Shown here piece after piece: positions 38,411-46,604 of a stretch of DNA of 64,000 bases. The stretch spans positions 3,882,007 through 3,946,006 of the forward strand of contig NZ_JRYR02000001.1 in the NCBI RefSeq assembly GCF_000807855.2, in the 5' to 3' direction. Source of the DNA: Flammeovirga pacifica. GTDB lineage: Bacteria; Bacteroidota; Bacteroidia; Cytophagales; Flammeovirgaceae. Positions within the stretch are counted from its first letter, which is position 1, and every line of letters starts with the position of its first letter. The notes under the pieces are model-generated. The model ran no database searches. It was not told the DNA's origin and saw nothing but the letters and a program-made list of their open reading frames with translations. Made by a program: the position numbers and the translations under genes.

Positions 38411-39277
38411 ATGAATGTACTAGTAACAGGTTGTAGCAAAGGTATTGGTCGATTTACTACAGAAACATTATTAAGGAAAGGTTATACCGTAATTGCGACA
38501 ATGAGAGCGGTGAAAGGGATAAAAGCAGTTGAGGAACTGAATATTTTCGCTACTCAAACAAAAGGTAAACTCATTATTCTACCACTTGATGTCACTAATC
38601 AATTATCAATTGATGTGGCAGTACAAAATACTTTGCAATTGGTAGGTAAAATTGATGTTGTTATTAATAATGCTGGTGTAGGAGGAACAGGTTGGACAGA
38701 AACATTTACTATGTCTCAAATAGAAAGAATGTTTGATGTAAATGTCTTTGGCATTCAACGAATGATGAAAGCCGTTCTGCCTCATATGCGACAGAAAAAA
38801 CAGGGAACAATCATCAATATTTCTAGTATTCAAGGTAGAGTAGTTTTTCCTTATTCAGGGATTTATACAGCTACAAAATTTGCTTTGGAAGGTCTAACAG
38901 AAAGTTATCATTATGAACTTAAATCTTTAGGAATTGATGTATTACTTGTCGAGGCAGGAGGGTTTAGTACTAGTTTTGAAAAGACACAAACCAAACCTAA
39001 TGATATTGAAAGAATAGCAACTTATGGAAACTTAAAAGATCTACCCGAAAAGGTATGGGGGAAAAAAGGAGAAGACAAAGACTTCTTACCCTCACCTAAA
39101 ATACTAGCAAATGCTTTGGCACAATTGATAGAAACGCCAAAAGAAAAAAGAAAATTACGAACCGTTATCGACCCTCTTTTAGATGGGTTGGGGACTTTGG
39201 AAATAAATGCAACAGCAGAAAAATCTCAACAGGAATTATCAAAAAAACTCCAATGGGATATAGAACATTTACCGTAA
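38411..39277 (+). CDS. SDR family NAD(P)-dependent oxidoreductase
   Basis: 288 residues. The classical SDR pattern is complete: TGCSKGIG (residues 6-13), NNAGVGG, the catalytic serine in ISSIQG, and YTATK with Y152 and K156. The long C-terminal helix region is like SDRs acting on larger substrates. No signal peptide, so cytoplasmic. It follows the GH26 gene by about 100 bases on the same strand and may belong to its transcript; the substrate is unknown. Confidence 0.85.
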   Translation: MNVLVTGCSKGIGRFTTETLLRKGYTVIATMRAVKGIKAVEELNIFATQTKGKLIILPLDVTNQLSIDVAVQNTLQLVGKIDVVINNAGVGGTGWTETFTMSQIERMFDVNVFGIQRMMKAVLPHMRQKKQGTIINISSIQGRVVFPYSGIYTATKFALEGLTESYHYELKSLGIDVLLVEAGGFSTSFEKTQTKPNDIERIATYGNLKDLPEKVWGKKGEDKDFLPSPKILANALAQLIETPKEKRKLRTVIDPLLDGLGTLEINATAEKSQQELSKKLQWDIEHLP

Positions 39278-39400
39278 ATAATGAGCATAAACCGCCATCA
39301 GAAAAAATGAGTTTGATGAAAATGTTTTTCAGCAAACTCAAATTTTAAATTATTTATCATTACGGTAAATCCTAGAGGTTGAGTCATTTTGATTCAGCTT

Positions 39401-40687
39401 CTATTTTATTTTAGGGGAATCTACCATAAAAGGAAGGTTAGCTGTACCGACTTTTCCTTTACCATCAAATACGTAGGCAAAGATTCTATATTCTCCGTTA
39501 TTCTCTGGGGTTTTAAACGTAATAGAAGAGCCATTATTTTTAAGAATTTCTAAAGGATAAACTTTAGGCTTTACTTCAAAAGCTCCCCCTTCACTTTTCT
39601 CTTTTACTTCCTCTAAAAGCTCCCATTTATATTGTAGAGTATCCTTATCAAAGTCAATAGCATCAATGTTCACTGTACATGTCTCAGAGTTTTTAATGAT
39701 GATGTTATCAATAGCAAATTTGTGATTTAACGAAATAGAGTTCACCAAAGGAGCATAATTTTCAGGGACTTTACCCGACCAATATTCTGTGAGTACATCT
39801 ACTCTAGCATCACACTCTCCGCTAGGGAGAAACATTCCGTACCATGTAGGTGTTCTTTCTTGTTTTTGTCCCCATAAAAAGGCAAAACTTCCAAGAAAGA
39901 GAGGGTTGGTATTCTGAATAAACCCTGCTTGAATACGATGTGCTAGTCCTTCAGATTTTTCTTTACTTGTTTCCTCGATTTCTCTATTCCATGAGGTATT
40001 TGGCCTTTCCCAATGTCCTAGTGGCCCGTATTCAGAAATGATATACGGTTTATTTAGTGATAATTTTTCTATGTCTTGAGGAAGAGTTTGCAGTCCACCA
40101 TAAATTTGGAAGGAGTAGAAATCTAAAGAAGGACACCTTTCTGATGCCACTTTAACGTGAGTAGGAATAATACCTGCAAAAGTAGTAGTAACAGGGTGTA
40201 TGGGATCTACTTGATGTATATATTGGACAATTTCTTCTAAAGCATCATAAACTGTGGGGTTTACTTTACCAAGCCCTCCATTTTCATCAAACAGTAAGTT
40301 CAATTCGTTACCTACTACCCAACATAATAACTGTGGTTCATCTTTATATTTATCAATCTTAGTTTTGATCAAATTAAACTGTTGTTTAACTGCTTTTGGA
40401 TCATTGTAGTTAAAACCATGTAACTCTTGACCTACTTCTATACCTAAAGCAACTTTTAATTGATATTTTCTAGCTGAATCAAATTCTGCCTCGGCATTAC
40501 TACTTCTCCAAGTTCTAAAGGCATTGCCACCTGCATCAGCAAATGCCTTAAAGTATTGGGGACCATTATTATCAATCCCTGCACCTTTGATAAAGAAACC
40601 ATCAAATATATTTAGTCTTTCATTCTGTTGTTGAGAGAACCCTTTTATTGATAAAATCATCCATAAAAAGAAGAATATTTTTTTCAT
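39401..40687 (-). CDS. Secreted clan GH-A glycoside hydrolase (GH2 TIM-barrel/GH5-like)
   Basis: 428 residues with signal peptide (FFFLWMILSIKGFSQ). A TIM-barrel begins with FFIKGAGIDNNG, then AFADAGGNAFRTWRSSN. The acid/base glutamate is in CWVVGNELN and the probable nucleophile is in YIISEYGPLGHWE. These are the strand-4 and strand-7 positions of clan GH-A, and the pattern is closest to the catalytic barrel of GH2 without its sandwich domains. The C-terminal 100 residues look like an Ig/PKD-type module (VNIDAIDFDKDTLQYKWELLEE, GEYRIFAYVFDGKGKVGTANLPF). Probably an exo-acting or debranching enzyme of the same locus. A candidate operator lies 170 bases upstream. Confidence 0.7.
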   Translation of the reverse strand: MKKIFFFLWMILSIKGFSQQQNERLNIFDGFFIKGAGIDNNGPQYFKAFADAGGNAFRTWRSSNAEAEFDSARKYQLKVALGIEVGQELHGFNYNDPKAVKQQFNLIKTKIDKYKDEPQLLCWVVGNELNLLFDENGGLGKVNPTVYDALEEIVQYIHQVDPIHPVTTTFAGIIPTHVKVASERCPSLDFYSFQIYGGLQTLPQDIEKLSLNKPYIISEYGPLGHWERPNTSWNREIEETSKEKSEGLAHRIQAGFIQNTNPLFLGSFAFLWGQKQERTPTWYGMFLPSGECDARVDVLTEYWSGKVPENYAPLVNSISLNHKFAIDNIIIKNSETCTVNIDAIDFDKDTLQYKWELLEEVKEKSEGGAFEVKPKVYPLEILKNNGSSITFKTPENNGEYRIFAYVFDGKGKVGTANLPFMVDSPKIK

Positions 40688-40856
40688 ATTTATTTAAAAT
40701 TAATAATCCCACACCTAATGCCTTAGATGTGGGAGATAGAAAATAGTGAAACATAAGTTTGTGTTGATACATTAATGAGATGCTTGTATCAAAACATCCT
40801 ATAATGTATGTCACATTTATTGTAAAACCTCACCCATTATTTGGACTACTGACTGT

Positions 40857-40874
40857 TGAAGTAGCCTTGAAGTA
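40857..40874 (+). promoter_or_regulatory. Candidate operator, 11-bp direct repeat (site 4)
   Basis: TGAAGTAGCCTTGAAGTA: two TGAAGTA units 11 bases apart, matching site 2 at 15 of 18 positions. It lies 170 bases upstream of the minus-strand clan GH-A gene, in the opposite orientation to that gene. Confidence 0.55.
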
Positions 40875-40901
40875 AGAAATAAAAGAGATAAAGAAATAGA
40901 A

Positions 40902-41606
40902 TTATATTCTTTCTTCTACTACTTCAGAAGTTGAGAATTTATATCTCATGTTTCTATACACTGCAATGTCTGTAATATCTTCTGGCGTATCTTTTGGCAT
41001 TGCTCTAAAATTGGTAGAAACTCTATAAGTTCCTTTGATAGGTAATACTCTGTGCCAGCAATGTCCGTGTAATAATACAACAGTTCCTTTTTTAGGGGTT
41101 AGGACAATTTGATTCTCCAACGCTTCATCAGGAATACCGGCTGATATTGCCCCATGTTTATGTGTTCCCGGTACAACTAGTGTTTGTCCCCCAATCTCAT
41201 CAGTAATATTATGAGTATACACCAAGCGGTTCAAATTAAATTGTGATTTGTTTTCTGGTGGGCAGTCTTGATGCCATGCTTGTCCTTTGGTTCCTTTTTT
41301 TGAGAACATAATCATACAATACAATTCGTTCCATTCCTCTCCAAGAATTTCTTTAGTTAGGTTTTGCATCAAAGGATCGTCGTTGATTGGTCGAAATGCA
41401 AATTCATTTTCTCTTTCTGGGAACCAAGGCACTACTTCTGTAGCCGATTTATCTAAGAACTCATCATTGTGTTCCCATTCTGGATTCATACCAAAATGAC
41501 GGATGATTTTATCGTTCAGACTATCCATCATTTCTTCAGAAAAATAATCTTCGATAACCACGTATCCATTTGCCCAAAATTGCTCTGCAAGCTGTTTAAT
41601 TTCCAT
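40902..41606 (-). CDS. Phytanoyl-CoA dioxygenase (PhyH) family protein
   Basis: 234 residues from ATG 41606 (MEIKQLAEQFWANGYVVIEDYF); the TTG at 41639 is a less likely start. The Fe(II) ligands of the jelly-roll fold are visible: the HxD in AWHQDCPPE and the distal histidine in GHCWHRVLP, followed by the arginine of TYRVSTNF that would bind 2-oxoglutarate. Cytoplasmic. Members hydroxylate many small molecules; the substrate here is unknown. It is divergent from the second GH26 gene, and the operator at 41755 lies midway between the two starts. Confidence 0.8.
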   Translation of the reverse strand: MEIKQLAEQFWANGYVVIEDYFSEEMMDSLNDKIIRHFGMNPEWEHNDEFLDKSATEVVPWFPERENEFAFRPINDDPLMQNLTKEILGEEWNELYCMIMFSKKGTKGQAWHQDCPPENKSQFNLNRLVYTHNITDEIGGQTLVVPGTHKHGAISAGIPDEALENQIVLTPKKGTVVLLHGHCWHRVLPIKGTYRVSTNFRAMPKDTPEDITDIAVYRNMRYKFSTSEVVEERI

Positions 41607-41919
41607 AGTAATAATTCTAATGTTTTTTGTCTTTATCAATTGATAGAATCGAAAAAGAGCTGTTGATTAATAAGAAGTAACGAAATGAATAAACACAGAC
41701 AAAGTAGTAGGATTGTTTGATAAATATCTCTTTTTATGAGCCCTACAGAGGTTTTGGCGTAGTGGTGAAGTACCTCTCGGAGTATTTGTAGTAACAATAA
41801 AACATTATTAATTCGTCAAATTTGAATCAACGAAGAGAAAGAAGTGAATCGACTAATTTCTATGTTGAAAAATAGAAATACGAATGGGTTAGTCACCCAA
41901 AATCTAAACAAGAAAACAG
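41607..41919. other. Divergent intergenic region, PhyH-type gene / GH26 lipoprotein
   Basis: 313 bases. Apart from operator site 3 in its middle I see no standard TAnnTTTG promoter and no ORF. Confidence 0.5.
41755..41772 (+). promoter_or_regulatory. Candidate operator, 11-bp direct repeat (site 3)
   Basis: TGGCGTAGTGGTGAAGTA, 15 of 18 positions identical to site 2, with a further TGTAGTA unit 21 bases after the second unit (41787-41793). It lies about 148 bases from both divergent starts, the PhyH-type gene (41606) and the GH26 lipoprotein (41920). Confidence 0.6.
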
Positions 41920-43071
41920 ATGTATAAAATCGTTTTAGGATGGTTGGTCTGTTCCTTAATTGGTATTATGGGATGCGAGCAATCAGAGAAATCAAATACA
42001 ATACAGGAGGCCTCTCTAAGTCCACCTAATATTACCTCCTCTAAAAAGATAAGAGCCAAGTTTGAACCTGAAGATGGGAAGGTTTTGGTGTTTATTGGAC
42101 AAGAACTTTCAGCCATAGGAGGTCTAGAAAAATACAATGATGGGTACTTGGATCATTTTGATAGAAGACCGGCAGGGTTTACAGCTTACTCATTTTTAAC
42201 TCCTGGTGACACCACTTTTGGATTTGTTCATAAAGGGTTAGACGGCATAATATCAACAGATAATTGGGGAGATAATGATAGTAATATGTCATTACAACTG
42301 AATGATCCTGATTATACCGATATGTGCTTAGCTATAGGGCTAGGAATGGTAGGACATGAAGATAAGGTAGCCAATGGTGTACATGATGAAATGATAAAAG
42401 AATTGGGTGCTTTCGTACAATCCATAGCTCCAAGACCTGTTTTTCTAAGAATAGGATATGAATTTGATGGGCATCCTTGGAACCATTACGAAAAAGAAAA
42501 CTATTTGAAGGCTTACCGAAGAGTGAAGGACATTATGGATGATATGGGAGTGGATAATGTTGCCTTTGTGTGGCAATCGGCAGGATTTGTTTCTACAATG
42601 GATGAACTAGAAGAATGGTACCCAGGAGACGATTATGTAGACTGGTGTTCGTTTTCATTCTTTGCTCGTTGGAGAGAACAAGAGATGATTGAGTTTGCTA
42701 AGAAAAAAGGGAAACCTGTATTTATTGCAGAAGCTTCTGCCACAGTATCTGGGCCAAACATGAAGTTTGATAATCTTACCTTACCAATGGATTTCAATAA
42801 TCCTGAAGATGCTCAATTGGCATGGAATAAATGGTTTACACCTTTTTTTCAGACCATTCATGATCATCCTAAAACGGTAAAAGCTATATCATATATTAAT
42901 TGTAATTGGAAGGCACACCCCATGTGGGAGGATAATCCAACATTTAAGGGAATAGATGCACGATTACAAGAGAACAAAGAATTAAAAGCGAAGTGGGAAA
43001 AAGAGATATCAAAAAGTAATTATGTGATGTCTTCACCTACTTTATACTCGGACTTACAAAAAAGTTTATAA
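41920..43071 (+). CDS. GH26 lipoprotein, probable beta-1,3-xylanase
   Basis: 383 residues. The lipobox is GIMGC (Cys19), so the enzyme is membrane-anchored and probably surface-exposed. The GH26 domain starts at GKVLVFIGQELSAIGGLEKYN. The acid/base is E181 in RIGYEFDGHPWNHY and the nucleophile E271 in VFIAEASA; AFVWQSAG...EWYPGDDYVDWCSFSFF matches the first GH26 in the locus. It lacks the T9SS-type tail of that enzyme. The two probably divide work between a released or sorted form and an anchored form acting near SusCD. A terminator follows. Confidence 0.8.
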   Translation: MYKIVLGWLVCSLIGIMGCEQSEKSNTIQEASLSPPNITSSKKIRAKFEPEDGKVLVFIGQELSAIGGLEKYNDGYLDHFDRRPAGFTAYSFLTPGDTTFGFVHKGLDGIISTDNWGDNDSNMSLQLNDPDYTDMCLAIGLGMVGHEDKVANGVHDEMIKELGAFVQSIAPRPVFLRIGYEFDGHPWNHYEKENYLKAYRRVKDIMDDMGVDNVAFVWQSAGFVSTMDELEEWYPGDDYVDWCSFSFFARWREQEMIEFAKKKGKPVFIAEASATVSGPNMKFDNLTLPMDFNNPEDAQLAWNKWFTPFFQTIHDHPKTVKAISYINCNWKAHPMWEDNPTFKGIDARLQENKELKAKWEKEISKSNYVMSSPTLYSDLQKSL

Positions 43072-43092
43072 AGGTTGATAATACCTATAGTT

Positions 43093-43125
43093 AAATGCCA
43101 TCCATTTTGGGTGGCATTTTTTTTT
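43093..43125 (+). terminator. Terminator of the GH26 lipoprotein gene
   Basis: An 11-bp stem (43093-43103 with 43109-43119, one G-T pair), loop ATTTT, followed by T to 43125. Confidence 0.85.
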
Positions 43126-43148
43126 GCTTATTCTTTTAGATAACCTGA

Positions 43149-43295
43149 TTAAGAAAACAAACTAGCAATAAACAAAATACCTTGAACAATCCACATAATT
43201 ACTGTACTCACAATTTGTATCAAATAGTAAATAGGTTCTAGTATTTCTAATCCACCGATGACATAAGAAAAGAAGGTTTTAATTTTTTCGATCAT
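43149..43295 (-). CDS. Small membrane protein, 48 residues (tentative)
   Basis: A short minus-strand frame from ATG 43295 to TAA 43149-43151, beginning MIEKIKTFFSYVIGGLEILE and ending ILFIASLFS. The second half (about residues 23-47) is a hydrophobic segment long enough to span the membrane; the N-terminus is basic and amphipathic. It fills part of an otherwise empty 550-base gap and ends near the GH26 terminator. There is no clear ribosome site and no known family that I recognise. It could be a real small protein or chance. Confidence 0.35.
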   Translation of the reverse strand: MIEKIKTFFSYVIGGLEILEPIYYLIQIVSTVIMWIVQGILFIASLFS

Positions 43296-43623
43296 TGATT
43301 AAGAGTAATTCATTTTGAAAGAAATATAATAACACATACAAAGTGAAAAATGGAAAGTTATCCCTTAGAAATCGCTTATCATTTTCGTTTCAAAAAACCG
43401 AATTATTCAAAAAAATAGGAGTCACAACTTTTCCGGGAGCGGTTGCGAACACGGTTTCAACCAAGATTTTCACATTAAAATTTGATCAAAACACACATTA
43501 CTAACTAACTAGCAAGTGTCCTAGAGACAATTGTATGAGATAGATGACAAGAGTTACATACAACTATTATTTCGTTAGCAGCAGACATTTTTTAGACAAC
43601 AAAGAAAAAAAACTAATACAGAT
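43296..43623. other. Region upstream of xylA with an imperfect palindrome
   Basis: 328 bases. At 43441-43462 GGTTGCGAAC and GTTTCAACC form an imperfect inverted repeat around ACG, about 160 bases before xylA, with CGGTT also repeated directly (43440 and 43452). It may be an operator. The TGAMGTA repeat of the other units is absent here. No TAnnTTTG element was found. Confidence 0.35.
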
Positions 43624-44973
43624 ATGTTAGAATCAACAGTAGAATCAAAAGTAGTATTTGGCGATCAGGAATTTTTTAAAGGAATCGATAAAATCAAATA
43701 CGAAGGACCAGAATCAAAGAACCCTCTTGCTTTCCGTTTTTATGACGAAAACAGAGTTGTTGCTGGTAAAACAATGAAGGAGCACTTCAAGTTTGCAGGT
43801 GCTTACTGGCACAACATGTGTGGTGAAGGTAGCGATCCATTTGGACCAGGTACAAGATTATTTCCTTACCGTAACATAGGAGACCCTATCGAAAAAGCAA
43901 AAATGAAAATGGATTTTGCTTTTGAATTCTTTACAAAACTAGGTCTTCCATACTACTGTTTCCATGATTTCGATTTGATTGATGAGGGATCATCAGTATT
44001 GGAATCTGAAAAGAGACTACAAGCAATTGTTGATTATGCGAAAGAAAAGCAAGCAGCTTCAGGTGTTAAATTACTTTGGGGTACTGCCAATGCATTTTCT
44101 AATCCAAGATATATGAATGGTGCTTCTACTAACCCAGATTTTTCTGTAGTAGCACAAGCGGGTACTCAAGTAAAGAATGCCTTAGACGCAACAATCGAAT
44201 TAGGTGGTGAAAACTACGTATTCTGGGGTGGTAGAGAAGGTTACATGAGCTTATTAAACACGGACATGAAACGTGAGCAAGAGCACATGGCACAATTCTT
44301 AACTATGGCTAGAGATTATGCCCGTAAGCAAGGTTTTAAAGGAAACTTCTTTATTGAGCCTAAGCCAGCAGAGCCATCAAAACATCAATATGATTTTGAT
44401 TCTGCAACAGTTCTAGGATTCTTAGAAAAATACGGCTTAGCTGATGATTTCTTCTTAAACATAGAAGTAAACCATGCAACATTAGCGAATCATACATTTA
44501 CGCACGAATTACAAGTAGCAGTAGATGCTGGTAAATTAGGTTCTATTGATGCCAACCGTGGTGATTACCAAAACGGATGGGATACAGATCAATTCCCTAA
44601 CAATTTATATGAAATCGTTGAAGCAATGCTAATCATTCTACCAGCAGGTGGTTTCAAAGGTGGTGGAGTTAACTTCGATGCAAAAGTAAGAAGAAACTCT
44701 ACGGATTTTGAAGATATGTTTTATGCACATATTGGTGGTATGGATGTATTTGCAAGAGCACTATTGGTAGCAAACGATATTCTTGAGAACTCAGAATACA
44801 ATCAAGTAAGATCTGATCGTTATGCTTCTTTTGATAGTGGAGAAGGTAAATTATTCGAAGACGGTAAGTTGTCTTTAGAAGACTTACGTAACATTGCGGT
44901 CAAAACTGGTGAGCCTATCCCTACAAGTGGTAGACAGGAATACCTAGAAAACTTGATCAATATGTATATCTAA
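43624..44973 (+). CDS. xylA: Xylose isomerase
   Basis: 449 residues. It converts D-xylose to D-xylulose. Family marks include [18 protein letters not shown], the active-site histidine in [43 protein letters not shown] with metal-binding glutamate, and the C-terminal [13 protein letters not shown]. Length and order are normal for the class II bacterial enzyme. First gene of the xylA - porter - xylB - tal - tkt series. It probably has its own promoter, since 550 bases separate it from the previous gene. Confidence 0.97.
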   Translation: MLESTVESKVVFGDQEFFKGIDKIKYEGPESKNPLAFRFYDENRVVAGKTMKEHFKFAGAYWHNMCGEGSDPFGPGTRLFPYRNIGDPIEKAKMKMDFAFEFFTKLGLPYYCFHDFDLIDEGSSVLESEKRLQAIVDYAKEKQAASGVKLLWGTANAFSNPRYMNGASTNPDFSVVAQAGTQVKNALDATIELGGENYVFWGGREGYMSLLNTDMKREQEHMAQFLTMARDYARKQGFKGNFFIEPKPAEPSKHQYDFDSATVLGFLEKYGLADDFFLNIEVNHATLANHTFTHELQVAVDAGKLGSIDANRGDYQNGWDTDQFPNNLYEIVEAMLIILPAGGFKGGGVNFDAKVRRNSTDFEDMFYAHIGGMDVFARALLVANDILENSEYNQVRSDRYASFDSGEGKLFEDGKLSLEDLRNIAVKTGEPIPTSGRQEYLENLINMYI

Positions 44974-45003
44974 GCATTTCAAAGTTAAGTATATACAGTG
45001 GAC

Positions 45004-45036
45004 AGCTAACGCATGGAGTTTCTCCTTGTGTTAGCT
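45004..45036 (+). promoter_or_regulatory. Strong intercistronic hairpin after xylA
   Basis: AGCTAACGCA pairs with TGTGTTAGCT and GGAG with CTCC across a TTT loop, about 14 pairs. The sequence after it is not T-rich, so it is probably a partial terminator or a 3'-stabilising hairpin that raises xylA mRNA over the downstream genes. Confidence 0.55.
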
Positions 45037-45168
45037 TATTACAACTCTCTTTTAATTAATAATGCCTTCTGATCTGAGCATTAAAAAACTATACATTACT
45101 ATAAGGTGAGAGTGAGCCTTTCAATCACTTACAATGAAATGATTAACTGATTATTACAGAATTATAAT

Positions 45169-46578
45169 ATGGAAAACATTATAGAAGAAAACAAAGTAGC
45201 TTCCGCTGAAGGAAAAGTTGATTTTGCTTTCGTCATTAAAGTAACGCTTGTTGCAGCTTTAGGAGGGTTACTTTTTGGGTACGATACTGCCGTGATTTCG
45301 GGAGCAATCGGATCCTTAGAAAATTACTTTTTTCTATCTGCAGCAGAAAAAGGATGGGCAGCTTCATCTGCATTAATTGGTTGTATTGTAGGAGCGGGTG
45401 TAGCAGGTAAGCTATCTACCCAACTAGGTAGAAAGAAAGCTTTAATTATTGCAGGTATTTTATTTACAATTTCAGCAGTAGGATCGGCAGTACCAGAGGC
45501 CTTCACTACGTTTATTATATTCAGAATTATTGGAGGTATAGGTGTCGGTATTGCTTCTATGCTATCTCCTATGTACATCGCTGAGATTGCACCATCAGAA
45601 TACAGAGGACGTCTTGTTTCTTGTAATCAATTTGCTATCATTTTTGGTATGTTGGTGGTTTATTTTGTGAATTATTTTATTTCAGGGCAGGGAGATACTA
45701 GTTGGAATGATACCGTAGGGTGGAGATGGATGTTTGCATCAGAATGTATTCCAGCATTATCGTTTACATTTTTATTATTCTTAGTACCCGAAAGTCCAAG
45801 ATGGTTAGCAATGAAAGGCAAAGATGAGGAGGCTATGAATATTCTTACTCATATTTCGGCAACACCAATAACCTCATTAAATGACATAAAGTTATCTATC
45901 GCATCAGATAACAATCAAGAAAAAGCGAGTGTTTTCAAACAACCTTACCTGTTTATTGTCTTTGTTGGAGTAGCCTTATCGGTTTTCCAACAAATAACAG
46001 GTATCAATGTTTTCTTGTATTACGCACCAGAAATTTTTAAGAAAATTGGAGGCGGGAATACAGACACTGCATTATTACAAACGATAGTAGTAGGAGCTGT
46101 TAATCTAATATTTACAGTGGTAGCCATCTTCTCTGTCGATAGATTTGGTAGAAAACCATTGATGATCATTGGCTCTACCGGTATGGGTATTTGTATCACA
46201 GCCATTGGAACGGCAGCTTATTTCCAAAGTACAGATGTTTGGTTACTAGTATTTGTTTTAGGTTATATAGCTTGTTTTGCATTGTCTTTAGGACCTGTAG
46301 TTTGGGTATTACTCTCAGAGATTATGCCTAATCAAATTAGAGGTGTGGGTCTTTCAATAGCAGTAGCAGCACAATGGATCTTTAATTTTATCGTTTCTCA
46401 GACTTTCCCTATGATGATGGACAACAAGTATTTGTTCGACACCTTCCATGGAGCTGTGCCTTTCTGGGTATATGGGGCAATGTGTTTATTAACTATCCTA
46501 TTTGTTTGGAAGTATGTACCTGAGACGAAAGGAAAAACATTAGAAGAAATGGAAACGTTATTCATCGACAAAAAGTAG
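45169..46578 (+). CDS. Sugar porter family MFS transporter, probable xylose/H+ symporter
   Basis: 469 residues, normal size. GGLLFGYDTAVISGAIG in TM1, GRKKALIIAG after TM2, PESPRWLAMKGK after TM6, FQQITGINVFLYYAPEIFK in TM7, DRFGRKPLMI after TM8 and PETKGKTLEEME at the end make it a typical XylE-like porter. It lies between xylA and xylB (26-base gap to xylB), so xylose is the likely substrate. It is the second such porter in the locus and lacks the large insert of the one at 26602. Confidence 0.9.
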   Translation: MENIIEENKVASAEGKVDFAFVIKVTLVAALGGLLFGYDTAVISGAIGSLENYFFLSAAEKGWAASSALIGCIVGAGVAGKLSTQLGRKKALIIAGILFTISAVGSAVPEAFTTFIIFRIIGGIGVGIASMLSPMYIAEIAPSEYRGRLVSCNQFAIIFGMLVVYFVNYFISGQGDTSWNDTVGWRWMFASECIPALSFTFLLFLVPESPRWLAMKGKDEEAMNILTHISATPITSLNDIKLSIASDNNQEKASVFKQPYLFIVFVGVALSVFQQITGINVFLYYAPEIFKKIGGGNTDTALLQTIVVGAVNLIFTVVAIFSVDRFGRKPLMIIGSTGMGICITAIGTAAYFQSTDVWLLVFVLGYIACFALSLGPVVWVLLSEIMPNQIRGVGLSIAVAAQWIFNFIVSQTFPMMMDNKYLFDTFHGAVPFWVYGAMCLLTILFVWKYVPETKGKTLEEMETLFIDKK

Positions 46579-46604
46579 GTGATAACATTAAAAATATTTA
46601 AAGT

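Noticed and set aside
43441..43462. Catabolite or LacI-type operator before xylA
   Set aside because: The inverted repeat is imperfect (one arm is a base shorter) and no matching regulator gene is in the window; kept only as a note in the regional entry.
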